DNA from: Lachnospiraceae bacterium
GTDB taxonomy: Bacteria > Bacillota > Clostridia > Lachnospirales > Lachnospiraceae
NCBI GenBank assembly: GCA_021202635.1
Contig: JAJQCQ010000044.1
Span: forward strand, 1-64,000
Direction: 5' to 3'
DNA length: 64,000 bases
How positions within the stretch are numbered: the stretch's first letter is position 1; each line of letters opens with the position of its first letter. The notes beneath the pieces were generated by a model. It searched no databases and had not been told where the DNA came from. It saw only the letters and a list, made by a program, of their open reading frames with translations. Positions 1-9,317 of the stretch are shown one piece after another. Position numbers and translations under genes: made by a program.

Positions 1-680
1 CGTTCTGATGCATTATGCCAGCCCTCGTCCTCGACAAACGTATCATCACAGCGCAAGTTCACATTCATGGGAGCACCGCAGACCGGACAGTGCGGAATCA
101 ATTCCGACGGGATCTTCATGTCCTTCTGTTCAGCTACCATCTGACGGACTGCTTCCTCGTTGTCGTAGGTCTTGTCATGGCAGGGCTTTGAGCATTGCCA
201 CAGACCGTAATCGCCCTGGGTGTAGAACAGTCGTTTTTTATCAAATCCGGCCAGCTGAAACTGATGATCCACGTTGGTGGTCAGCACAAAATAATCCTTG
301 TCCTTCACCAACTCCAGCAGGTCGGTGTAAGGCTTTCCGATGCCAGCCTCATAGCGGTTGACCAGAATGTGGCGTGACCACCACGCCCAGTATTCCTCCA
401 ACGTGTCAAAGGGATAAAACCCGCCGGAGTACATATCGGTAATGCCGTATTTCTGGTGAAAATCCGCAAAGGTCTTTTCGAATCGTTCTCCGCTGTAGCT
501 CATGCCCGCTGACGCGGACAGCCCGGCTCCCGCACCGATTACGATGGCATCTGCCGTTTCAATTTCATTTTTCAGCAATGATATTTTATCCGACGCCCTT
601 GTCTGCGCGGAAAAGGCCTTGCTGACTGTTTCACCGAAGAAGGTTCCGGTAGATTTGTAAGTCGTTGTCCTTAAAGACAT
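1..680 (-). CDS. SIR2 family NAD-dependent protein deacetylase / SirTM-like (partial, runs off left edge)
   Basis: Not in ORF track. Reverse strand reads MSLRTTTYKSTGTFFGETVSKAFSAQTRASDKISLLKNEIETADAIVIGAGAGLSASAGMSYSGERF...VLTTNVDHQFQLAGFDKKRLFYTQGDYGLWQCSKPCHDKTY...HCPVCGAPMNVNLRCDDTFVEDEGWHN. GAGxS, TTNVDHQ and CxxC sirtuin motifs; SD-like GAGGTGAT upstream of ATG. Confidence 0.85.
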   Translation of the reverse strand, partial: MSLRTTTYKSTGTFFGETVSKAFSAQTRASDKISLLKNEIETADAIVIGAGAGLSASAGMSYSGERFEKTFADFHQKYGITDMYSGGFYPFDTLEEYWAWWSRHILVNRYEAGIGKPYTDLLELVKDKDYFVLTTNVDHQFQLAGFDKKRLFYTQGDYGLWQCSKPCHDKTYDNEEAVRQMVAEQKDMKIPSELIPHCPVCGAPMNVNLRCDDTFVEDEGWHNASE

Positions 681-1440
681 TGAAGATCACCTCGATTTCG
701 CTATGAGTCTGTTCTTTATATTCTTTTACCGTCCTGACCGCGATCTCTGCCGCCCTTTCATTCGGAAAATGAAATTCTCCGGTGGAGATGCAGCAGAAGG
801 CAATACTCCTGATGCCCTTCTGCTCCGCAAGCTCCAGGCAGGAGCGGTAACAGGAAGCAAGCAATTCTTTGTCTCTTACCGTCAGCCGGCCGCTGACAAT
901 CGGCCCGACTGTGTGGATCACATAATCGCAGGGCAGATTAAACGCGGACGTGACTTTTGCAGTCCCGGTTCTGGCTTCCCCCAAATGCAGCAGGCTGCTC
1001 CTTTCCGGTTTCTCCTGCCCCTGTAGAGCCATCATTTCTGCACATGCAGCACGAAGCTGGACGCCAGCATAGGTGTGAATCACATTGTCAATGCAGCCGT
1101 GGTTTGGGCAGAAGCAGCCGAGCATCTGGGAGTTGGCGGCATTCACGATCGCTCCGCAGCGCAGCGTGGTAATGTCACCCTGCCAGAGATACATGCCGTC
1201 CTGCACCGGATTGAGGTCAGCAATATCCGTAATGCCTTTTTGCCGGAGTGCCTCCTGCAAATATTGATCCTGTATTCCCAGAAAATCCGGGCTGACAGGC
1301 TTTGGCATCCGCACATTAAACAGCGCCCGCAGAAGCTGTTTCTGCTGCTGTTCATCGGGTGGGATTTCCATATCCCCGTACTGTTTTTCCTCGGAGAGAA
1401 GCTCTCTGATTAAATAGATTCTGCGCTGATTCTGTGTCAT
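631..1440 (-). CDS. Protein-ADP-ribose hydrolase, zinc-containing macrodomain (SirTM-associated type)
   Basis: Macrodomain motifs GDITTLRCGAIVNAAN and STGEFHFP; Cys/His cluster MLGCFCPNHGCIDNVIH; adjacent to sirtuin. Confidence 0.9.
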   Translation of the reverse strand: MTQNQRRIYLIRELLSEEKQYGDMEIPPDEQQQKQLLRALFNVRMPKPVSPDFLGIQDQYLQEALRQKGITDIADLNPVQDGMYLWQGDITTLRCGAIVNAANSQMLGCFCPNHGCIDNVIHTYAGVQLRAACAEMMALQGQEKPERSSLLHLGEARTGTAKVTSAFNLPCDYVIHTVGPIVSGRLTVRDKELLASCYRSCLELAEQKGIRSIAFCCISTGEFHFPNERAAEIAVRTVKEYKEQTHSEIEVIFNVFKDNDLQIYRNLLR

Positions 1441-1570
1441 GGCTTCCCGCTGATCCTCTCTTTCCTTCTATTCACTTTACTTTTCAGAAAACGTCCTTCT
1501 GGTCAGAACCATCTTGAGTTTTCCATTAGATACCTATATAATAAAGCCATACGCCGAACCTGTAAAGTAA

Positions 1571-1610
1571 GCACAAAAAAGTGCCATAGTTACCAGTCGG
1601 AAACTATGGC
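1571..1610 (-). terminator. Rho-independent terminator of the VWA/MoxR operon
   Basis: GCCATAGTT/AACTATGGC stem followed on the minus strand by ACTTTTTT. Confidence 0.65.
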
Positions 1611-1662
1611 TGATTCTGATTATAAGTAAGATTTCTCCGTGAAAGCAGGAAAATAGAAAGCC

Positions 1663-1806
1663 CTACAAAATATTCCTCTTTTTAAAGATTAAAAGACAGA
1701 TGACCAGCACAACCAGGCTGACCAGAATCACAACCGGAAAGAACTGTATATAGAAGGGAAAAAACAACTTTTTTTCCTGTAACGGTTCTGTACTGTTGCG
1801 TTTCAC
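1663..1806 (-). CDS. Small single-pass membrane peptide (47 aa)
   Basis: GTG-start ORF MKRNSTEPLQEKKLFFPFYIQFFPVVILVSLVVLVICLLIFKKRNIL; AGGAAAAC just upstream; starts 8 nt after the stop of the MoxR ATPase; absent from ORF track. Confidence 0.6.
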   Translation of the reverse strand: MKRNSTEPLQEKKLFFPFYIQFFPVVILVSLVVLVICLLIFKKRNIL

Positions 1807-1813
1807 GTTTTCC

Positions 1814-3337
1814 TTATTCTTCCATCAGTTCCTGAATTTCCGCACTAAGCCGTTCTCTCTGATCATAAGTCAGAAGCTCCTGATTGTATCGGAAATAGGA
1901 TTCGCTGCCCCACTGCTCGATGAATTCCAGGCTGTCCATCCCGGTCGTGAGCTCCGTCACAAACAACACCATTTCCTGCGTATTTCCCCATACCTTTTCG
2001 ATAAAAGAGAAGACATGCTCCAGCCTGGCCGCGAGATTTTTCGCATTTTTTTCATGCTGTTTGACTTCTTTATCGAATCGCTTTTTGATTTTTACAAAGC
2101 CATCCGTTTTCGTCTCTCCGGCGTATTGCTCATATTCTTCCAATATTTGAATTGCCAGAAGATATTCGCTCCTTATCTGCGCTGTAATACTGTTCGCCGC
2201 AGTTTGTTCTTCCAGGTGAATACGCAGTTTCTGCGCTTCGTCTTCCAGTAAACTTACCAGATATCCTGTATCGACAAAACCGGAAGTTTGTTTTTCTTTA
2301 TCCAGCTTTTTCACTGTACGCAAGGCCTTTACCACCAAAAGGAGACTGCGGTTCCGGCTCACAGACGCTCGAAAGCCATCATTCAGCCGACCAAGGAGCA
2401 GTCCAAGAATGGAAAAGCGCTCGTCCATCCTGGCTTCTTTCGCCCGTCTGGAAATCTCATCCGTGATCCTGCCATCCAGGATATCCTCAATCTGATAGTC
2501 AGACTGGTATTTTTTATAAAGCTGGTAATAGACATGAAACTTTCTCGCAATCTCGTCATCTGCAAGATACTGCCCGATCAGGCCTTTGTCTACCTGGAAG
2601 CCCTTTTTCTCGTAAATACGCATCGCGGTCGACAAATCTTCCCAGCCTCTGGCTGTCACATAGCGGGTGCCGTCCACGGATTCCTGAATGGAGTAAAACC
2701 ACTGCCGATTGAGTTCCAGAAACGCAATGACCGCATCATGTACCCCCTGGTGATACGCATACTGCTTCCACACGCCGAAATCCCCTGTGACATCAATACG
2801 CCTTAAGCGGTCCATCGTTGCCACATCAAACTCCTTTACGGATTTGTTATACTGCGGAGGATTCCCCGCTGTCACTACTACCCAGCCTCTGGGAATCTGC
2901 CGGTTCCCAAAGATTTTGTACTGCAGAAAAAGAAGCATTGCGGGTGCAAGCGTCTCAGAAACACAATTAATTTCATCCAGGAAAAGAATCCCCTCTCTTT
3001 TCCCGGATGCCTCCATCACCTGATAAATGGCAGCAATGATCTCACTCATGGTATATTCTGATACAGAAAAGCTTTTCCCATCATATTCCTTCGACTCGAT
3101 CACCGGAAGTCCCAGAGCACTCTGCCTGGTGTGATGAGTCATGGAATAAGAAACCAGCGCTATATCCAGTTCTGAGGCAATCTGTTCCATAATCGCCGTT
3201 TTGCCAATCCCTGGCGCTCCCACCATAAAAATCGGGCGCTGCTTTGAAACAGGGATCGTATACTCCCCAAACTCATTCTTATCCAGATACACCTCGACGG
3301 CCCGCCGGATTTCTTCTTTTGCTTCTTTAATGTTCAT
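1814..3337 (-). CDS. MoxR-like AAA+ ATPase
   Basis: Walker A GAPGIGKTA, Walker B ILFLDEIN, AAA_5/MoxR-like layout. Confidence 0.85.
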   Translation of the reverse strand: MNIKEAKEEIRRAVEVYLDKNEFGEYTIPVSKQRPIFMVGAPGIGKTAIMEQIASELDIALVSYSMTHHTRQSALGLPVIESKEYDGKSFSVSEYTMSEIIAAIYQVMEASGKREGILFLDEINCVSETLAPAMLLFLQYKIFGNRQIPRGWVVVTAGNPPQYNKSVKEFDVATMDRLRRIDVTGDFGVWKQYAYHQGVHDAVIAFLELNRQWFYSIQESVDGTRYVTARGWEDLSTAMRIYEKKGFQVDKGLIGQYLADDEIARKFHVYYQLYKKYQSDYQIEDILDGRITDEISRRAKEARMDERFSILGLLLGRLNDGFRASVSRNRSLLLVVKALRTVKKLDKEKQTSGFVDTGYLVSLLEDEAQKLRIHLEEQTAANSITAQIRSEYLLAIQILEEYEQYAGETKTDGFVKIKKRFDKEVKQHEKNAKNLAARLEHVFSFIEKVWGNTQEMVLFVTELTTGMDSLEFIEQWGSESYFRYNQELLTYDQRERLSAEIQELMEE

Positions 3338-3476
3338 TTTCGTCTCCGTTTTCTATTCTGTTAATCCGTTCCCTTTTTATATTCTCCAATCCACGCTTAA
3401 CCATTTAACAATTGTCTCTACGCTCTGCTTGGGCAACAAATGCCATATTTGAAGCGTAGGATTCTTCTCCAACCCT

Positions 3477-4919
3477 CTAGCAACAGTCAGAATCCAGATA
3501 CATCCGCATCGCCCATGGCGGAACCTGCACCTGATCCTCTCTGTCCAGAAACACAAAAGCCGTCCTGTATTTCGGTGGTCGTCCAGGGAATACTCCATAT
3601 CCATCCGTGAAGTAGATCAATCCGCGCAAATCCCGAAAAGTCTTTTTTGCGCAGAGCTCATCCACATACGCAAAGACCGGACGAAAATCTGTCCCTCCCA
3701 GTCCCTTTATTTCCAGATGTTCGGTATAAGATTCCAGGTCATCCAGGCTTTCAATCACCACATCATCCTGGATCACACAGTCACACTGAATCAAATGAAT
3801 CACGACTTTCCTGGTAAAACTCTCTGTGCTTTTCAGAATATTGTAGGTTTTATTCAAAAAGCACTGTACCAGCTCGCCGCTGCAGGAACCGGAAGTATCT
3901 ATGGCAATCACAAAGTCGCGAACCAGGTACTCTTCCTTGTATTCCAGCGGCTCAATCAGTACGATTCGTCCCAGCTGATTCAGGCCGTACAGATAATAGA
4001 GATAGTCAAATTCATCCGGATTCAGCTTCATACATTCTTCCAAAACAGCGAACTTTTTCAGGAAATCCGCATAATCATACGTCTCCCGCGTCAACCGCTG
4101 CAAGGTCTGTACCATGCAGCCCGGCAGATCGCCCCGTGATTTTTCAAAGCTCTGTGCACGCAGCATCACATTTTCCGCGATCTCGTTCCAGTCCTCGCTG
4201 AGCTGTGTCTCTGACTCGGATTCCATACCTGTACCGAAGCCATTTCCCGGCTCCTGATACAATTTCTCCGCGGTAGATTCAGCATCCGTGTCAGCAGACA
4301 TCTTAGCCTTCGTCCGTTCTCCGCTGGATGTCTGCTCTTTCTCTGAATTCTGTCGTGGCCTTTTATCTGATGCCTCCCGATAATTCCAGAAGGTATGATC
4401 ATCCCTGGCAAACAATTCCCTTAATTCTTCTAAATTCAGGCCAAAATTCTTCTCTAACCTGTCCTCTTTCAGCATCAGATATCTCGCGATATGCACAGCG
4501 GACATCAGCGGTACTTCCTTTTTTAGACGCGCCGCGATAGCAAAGCATTGCGCCGGTATTTCACGGATCATCTGCGGCAGCAATAATTCTTCAATCACAT
4601 CTGTCACTGCAATATCCGCCGCCAGATCCCAATACTGCCTGTCATAGCCTTTGGCCTGTAATGGATGCTGGTAGAGACAGTGAAATATCGTATGCAGGTA
4701 ATCACAGTCCACTGCATCCGGCGACTGCAAATACCGCTGCAGCAGAAAATCTGCACTATAAAAGATTTTCTGACTGTCACTGCCGATCGTTGTGTTTTCC
4801 CGTTCCTCTGGTCTCAGGTAAAAAATCGCGTGTTCCAGATACCGAAGCTGAAAATAGGTCTGATTCCGGCAGGATTCTAATACCTCAGCTGCGATCTTCC
4901 CGGCTTTTTTCTTTTCCAT
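3477..4919 (-). CDS. VWA-like domain protein (DUF2201-type putative metallopeptidase-like N-terminus)
   Basis: C-terminal VWA MIDAS-like motif FVIAIDTSGSCSGE, GGTDFRPVF and YFTDGYG; N-terminal metallopeptidase-like region. Confidence 0.75.
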   Translation of the reverse strand: MEKKKAGKIAAEVLESCRNQTYFQLRYLEHAIFYLRPEERENTTIGSDSQKIFYSADFLLQRYLQSPDAVDCDYLHTIFHCLYQHPLQAKGYDRQYWDLAADIAVTDVIEELLLPQMIREIPAQCFAIAARLKKEVPLMSAVHIARYLMLKEDRLEKNFGLNLEELRELFARDDHTFWNYREASDKRPRQNSEKEQTSSGERTKAKMSADTDAESTAEKLYQEPGNGFGTGMESESETQLSEDWNEIAENVMLRAQSFEKSRGDLPGCMVQTLQRLTRETYDYADFLKKFAVLEECMKLNPDEFDYLYYLYGLNQLGRIVLIEPLEYKEEYLVRDFVIAIDTSGSCSGELVQCFLNKTYNILKSTESFTRKVVIHLIQCDCVIQDDVVIESLDDLESYTEHLEIKGLGGTDFRPVFAYVDELCAKKTFRDLRGLIYFTDGYGVFPGRPPKYRTAFVFLDREDQVQVPPWAMRMYLDSDCC

Positions 4920-4997
4920 CCGTTTTTCTCACATCCCTGTCTTACTTTTCATCGTCTCAAGCCGCGTACAGATAAGCGCAAGATTCTTCTGTTTTCC

Positions 4998-6895
4998 TCA
5001 TAATCGAAATCCTGCCCGCTTTTTTTCCTTCTTGTTCTGCATCTCCATAATGTAAGCAGAGCAAACGGTCATGCCTTTCTGGTTGCTGAGTTTAAGCAGC
5101 TTCACAAGTGATTCCGCTGACAGGTAATCCATCTTCAGGAAATCCAAAAATTCTTTTTCCTTTCCATCCTCCAGAAGTCCCGCGCCAATCTTGCAGGACA
5201 TCCGGCGAATATACTCTGTATAGACATTTTCTTCTCCCGCCCGGTACCGCAGGATTCCCCGTCTGGCAAACTCCAGTTTTTCTTCGGAATTACTGATTTT
5301 ATCCAGGCATTCGTCGTATTCCTCGTAATCAATTTGCTCGCTGTTCCAGGCCATATCCAGGTGGTAAGCCGCACTCCTTGTCAGGCTTCCCGGAATCAGC
5401 AGTTCTTCACACCGCTCACTTTTCTTATGTAAAACAGTCACCTCACAGCGGGTCCATACTACATTCGCGCTCTTGTCTTTCATATCCGGCTCCACTGCAT
5501 TCACAGCACTAACCAGACCTTTTGCGCTTCCCTCATAGGCATGAATATGATTTACATAAAACAGGGCTCCCTTTCCGACTCGTTTTACGGATTCCGGAAG
5601 CTTTATTTCTTTCAAATATTTTGCCATCAGAGCATACTCCCCGATCTGCTGCAAGCGGGAATGCAAAGTGATCTCTTTTAATCCGCTTTTATAAAACGCA
5701 AAACTGCCAAGATACGTCAGGCTTTCCGGCATCTCGATCTGCTCCAGACTGCCGCAGGCTTCAAAAACGCCTCCCTTTTGATAGGCGTTCGAGTCCGGAA
5801 TTTCCCGTATATTCGGTGAGAACTGAACAGTCTCCAGTGATTCGCACGCATAGAAGGCTCTGGTACCAAGTGAGCAGACACTCCCCGGCATAACAATCTC
5901 TTTCAGATATTTCTGGGACGCAAAGGCAGACTCCTCAATCTTCTGCACGCCGTCCGGAATCACATAACGTCTATCCCTCTTCGAACTCGGATAATACACC
6001 AGCTTCTTTCCGTCAGCGGAGAAAATCACACCGTCTCTGGTCTGAAACCGCTTATGTCCCGGAGCAATAGATATTTCTTCCAGACTTTCCAGTTTTCTTA
6101 AAGTGCGCAGATTGATATTTGCCTGTGCAGACGTGATCTCCAGCGAGCGACAGCATTCTGCATGATTCATCTCCGTGATAACTGTCAGATTCGGCAAAAA
6201 AGGACTGATGATCTTTCTCACCTGACAGCCCCAGTTAAAAAGTCCGGCATGAATCCGGCGTACCATCCTGGGAATTTCCAGGCATTCTGCCTTCGGATCA
6301 ATCTTATACAGCATATCCCAATCACGATCGGATAAACCGCCCCATCCAGCCAAACTGAACCGTCGAATGCTTTCAGGTCTATATCGATCTCTTCTTCCGG
6401 GAAGCAAATCTGCCTGTACTGCGTCCCGGAAAACGCCTTTGCGGAAATTCCCTTCACATCGTTCGGGATCTCAATTACGTCACCTCTGCATACCGGGCAA
6501 TATTTCAGCCACTTTTCCTTTTTCCCATAATAATTCCCCGATTCCTTCGCGAAAATCAGGCGGCCATCCGTCGAAAATATCTCATTCTCCTCATCGATCT
6601 CCACCCGTTCCAGCTTTGGAAAAAGATCATTGCGAATGCGAAACTCTGTAATTCCTTTTGGAATGTGAAGAACACGCACCTCCGGGTAAGATCGCTCCTT
6701 CGCATGTCTGTCTATCGGAAGAACCCTGTCATCTCTCATATCCAGGCTATCCACCCGGCCGCTTCCATATGTATCCGGAAGCCACAGGTCAGACGATTCT
6801 GTCCTGATATCTGTGATCTGATAGTGCGTCCCTTTGCGGGACCAGGATTGCACTTCTTCCAGTTTGAAGTGACTGCCTCTATATTCATACATCAT
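4998..6895 (-). pseudogene. BspA-type leucine-rich-repeat (LRR_5) protein, split by a frameshift
   Basis: Two overlapping ORFs (6895..6218 and 6407..4998) join at about 6320; LRR_5-like repeats such as LEEISIAPGHKRFQTRDGVIFSADGKKLVYYPSSKRDRRYVIPDGVQKIEESAFASQKYLKEIVMP. Confidence 0.7.
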
Positions 6896-6946
6896 CTTTT
6901 TTCCTTTACAGTACTATGTACCTTCTTGTTTTTACTTGTAAAATAG

Positions 6947-6975
6947 ATTATATACTATTAGTATATATATTTCAA
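6947..6975 (-). promoter_or_regulatory. Promoter of LRR-VWA-MoxR operon with palindromic operator in the spacer
   Basis: Minus strand TTGAAA (6975-6970), 17 nt, TATAAT (6952-6947); 19-bp palindrome TATATACTA-T-TAGTATATA at 6949-6967. Confidence 0.6.
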
Positions 6976-7085
6976 GCTTTTTTTATAGTATATTTTAAAG
7001 AGCAGGAAATCATCCAAAAAGACCGTAAGAATAGTACGAGAATGATCACTATTCCAGTTTACTGGAAACAACCGGAGGAAAAACC

Positions 7086-7415
7086 ATGACGCAGAACGAT
7101 TATGAAAACCTTGGAGGAAAAATCAAAGGACTTCGCACACAGATGAATCTGACCCAGGCCGAAGTCGCATCCGCCCTGGAAGTCACACCAGGCTATATCA
7201 GCAACGTAGAAAACAACCGCTCAGCCATGTCCCTGCGCATTTTAATCTACTACGCAAAACTGATGGGCATTTCACTGGATACGCTGATTGGAGAAATAGA
7301 TTCGGAATACAAGCCTGTGGCGCTCGACCGTGAGATTATGAACGAACTCTCGCAGATGGATACCGATACAAAGGAAAAGGTTTTACAGACCATCCGGCTT
7401 TGGAAAAATGCATGA
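7086..7415 (+). CDS. XRE/Cro family helix-turn-helix regulator
   Basis: HTH_3 pattern GGKIKGLRTQMNLTQAEVASALEVTPGYISNVENNRSAMSL. Confidence 0.9.
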   Translation: MTQNDYENLGGKIKGLRTQMNLTQAEVASALEVTPGYISNVENNRSAMSLRILIYYAKLMGISLDTLIGEIDSEYKPVALDREIMNELSQMDTDTKEKVLQTIRLWKNA

Positions 7416-7462
7416 TGGATCTGGCACCAGGATAAATCACAAAAGAAAAGGGGAAGAACAGT

Positions 7463-8209
7463 ATGAAAATCATCAAACAACGTCTCAGCATTCTGCTGCT
7501 GGCTCTCGTTCTCGCGGTATCTCCATGCAGTACCATCCTGCCGGAAATCACCACCAGTGTTCAGGCTGCCACCGTGGAAATCAGCGAGACCTCCGCGACA
7601 CTGATCAAGGGTCAGACCTTAAAACTGAAAATCACCGGAACCAGCGATACCGTCACCTGGAAAAGCAGTAAAAAATCCGTTGCAAAGGTAAGCGCAAGCG
7701 GCAAGGTTACTGCTAAGAAAAAGGGAACCGCTACCATTACAGCTACAGTCAATGGCACAAAATACAAATGCAAGATCACAGTAGTGACTCCCGCGATCAG
7801 CGACACGACTCTTTCTCTGACCGTCGGAGACACACAGAAGCTGAAGATCAGCGGAACCACAGAAACCGTAACCTGGACATCCTCCAATAAAAAAATAGCT
7901 TCCGTAAACAAAAACGGGAAAGTCACGGCAAAGAAAGCCGGAACTGTGACGATCACCGCCACGGTTTTGGGAAAAGAATATCCGTGCGTCGTCACCGTAT
8001 CAAAGGCCGCATCGTCGTCCTCTGGTTCATCGTCTTCCGGCTCGGCATCCTCCGGAACCTCATCTTCCGGTTCGACGGTGTACATCACAGAAACCGGTTT
8101 AAAATATCACCGTCTTGGCTGCAGATATTTGTCAGACAGCCAGATCGAAATCGACCGCTCCCTTGCAATCAAAAGCGGTTACACCGCATGCAGTATATGC
8201 AATCCGTAA
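7463..8209 (+). CDS. Secreted bacterial Ig-like (Big_2) protein with C-terminal Cys/His domain
   Basis: Signal peptide; two Big_2 repeats (TLIKGQTLKLKITGTSDTVTWKSS...GKVTAKKKGTATITA); Ser/Gly linker; C-terminal KYHRLGCRYL...YTACSICNP. Confidence 0.85.
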   Translation: MKIIKQRLSILLLALVLAVSPCSTILPEITTSVQAATVEISETSATLIKGQTLKLKITGTSDTVTWKSSKKSVAKVSASGKVTAKKKGTATITATVNGTKYKCKITVVTPAISDTTLSLTVGDTQKLKISGTTETVTWTSSNKKIASVNKNGKVTAKKAGTVTITATVLGKEYPCVVTVSKAASSSSGSSSSGSASSGTSSSGSTVYITETGLKYHRLGCRYLSDSQIEIDRSLAIKSGYTACSICNP

Positions 8210-8300
8210 ACCTCCTTTGGGACGGACACTTATTACGGAAAAACAGCTCCTGAGCATACATAAATATGCATAAAAATAAATGTAAGACTTATAATTATGA

Positions 8301-8329
8301 TTGACAGAATTCCTGTCCGGTGCTAGAAT
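8301..8329 (+). promoter_or_regulatory. Promoter of amino-acid ABC transporter operon
   Basis: TTGACA, 17 nt, TAGAAT. Confidence 0.7.
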
Positions 8330-8341
8330 AATTCAAGTGAC

Positions 8342-8376
8342 AAGGGCGTCAGCTTTCGTGGCTGTGCCCTTTTTTC
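8342..8376 (+). terminator. Terminator-like hairpin at the very 5' end of the transporter leader
   Basis: AAGGGC..CAGC..GCTG.GCCCTT followed by a T run, beginning a few nt after the predicted TSS. Confidence 0.5.
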
Positions 8377-8465
8377 ATTATTATTTCATAACAGTTCAAA
8401 ACAACAGGCTGTAACACCTCCGCTTTGAGCCGTTACGATCATTTTTAGAAAAGGAGTGTTTCACA

Positions 8466-9317
8466 ATGAAAAAGAAATTAGCTTTCGTACTTGCCGCGGC
8501 GATGATCGCGGGCTGCATGACCGTTCCGGTGGCGGCTGAAGAAGAGACCGAAGAATCCAAGGTATGGGTGATCGCGACAGACACTGTGTTTAAACCATTC
8601 GAATACACCGATGAGAACGGCGACTTTGTAGGCATTGATGTAGACATTCTTGCGGCGATCGCTGAAGATCAGGGGTTTGAGTATGAACTGAATTCCCTTG
8701 GCTGGGATTCCGCAATCGCAGCCTGCCAGGCAGGCCAGGCGGATGGCATGATCGCCGGCGCTTCCATCACAGATGAGAGAAAAGAAGCTGGCTGGACATT
8801 CTCCGATGGATATTACAATGCGACACAGTCCATGACCGTAGCATCCGATTCTGAGATCACCGGATTTGAAGACCTTGCCGGTCTGACCGTTGGCGTAAAG
8901 ACCGGTACGCAGGGTGCTTCCTATGCGGAGAGTCTGCAGGAGGAATACGGCTTTGAGATCACTTACTTCGAGGATTCACCGACCATGTATCAGGCAGTGC
9001 TTGGCGGACAGGTTGTAGCCTGCTTCGAGGATACGCCGATCATGGCTGCTTCCATCCAGGACGGCGATCTGGCTCTGACCATTCTGTATGATACCGAAAA
9101 TGATGGCGCTCCTTACGGTTTTGCGATCTTCTCTGAGGAAAGCCAGGAGCTGCTTGATATGTTCAACGCCGGACTCGCTAATATCGTAGAGGACGGCACC
9201 TATGCTGAAATCATCGCTACCTACCTTGGCGAGGATGCAGCAGCTACGGCGGAGGCTTCTATGCTTGGCGACGCTGAGGCTGAGACAGAGGTCGAGACGG
9301 AAGCAGTTACAGAATAA
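8466..9317 (+). CDS. Polar amino-acid ABC transporter substrate-binding protein
   Basis: Signal peptide and SBP_bac_3 signature (FKPFEYTDENGDFVGIDVDILAAIAEDQGFEYEL). Confidence 0.92.
   Translation: MKKKLAFVLAAAMIAGCMTVPVAAEEETEESKVWVIATDTVFKPFEYTDENGDFVGIDVDILAAIAEDQGFEYELNSLGWDSAIAACQAGQADGMIAGASITDERKEAGWTFSDGYYNATQSMTVASDSEITGFEDLAGLTVGVKTGTQGASYAESLQEEYGFEITYFEDSPTMYQAVLGGQVVACFEDTPIMAASIQDGDLALTILYDTENDGAPYGFAIFSEESQELLDMFNAGLANIVEDGTYAEIIATYLGEDAAATAEASMLGDAEAETEVETEAVTE

Noticed and set aside
7990-8080. TCATCTTCCGG/TCCGGCTC low-complexity tandem repeat as a CRISPR-like array
   Set aside because: Short in-frame Ser/Gly linker coding repeat without spacers.
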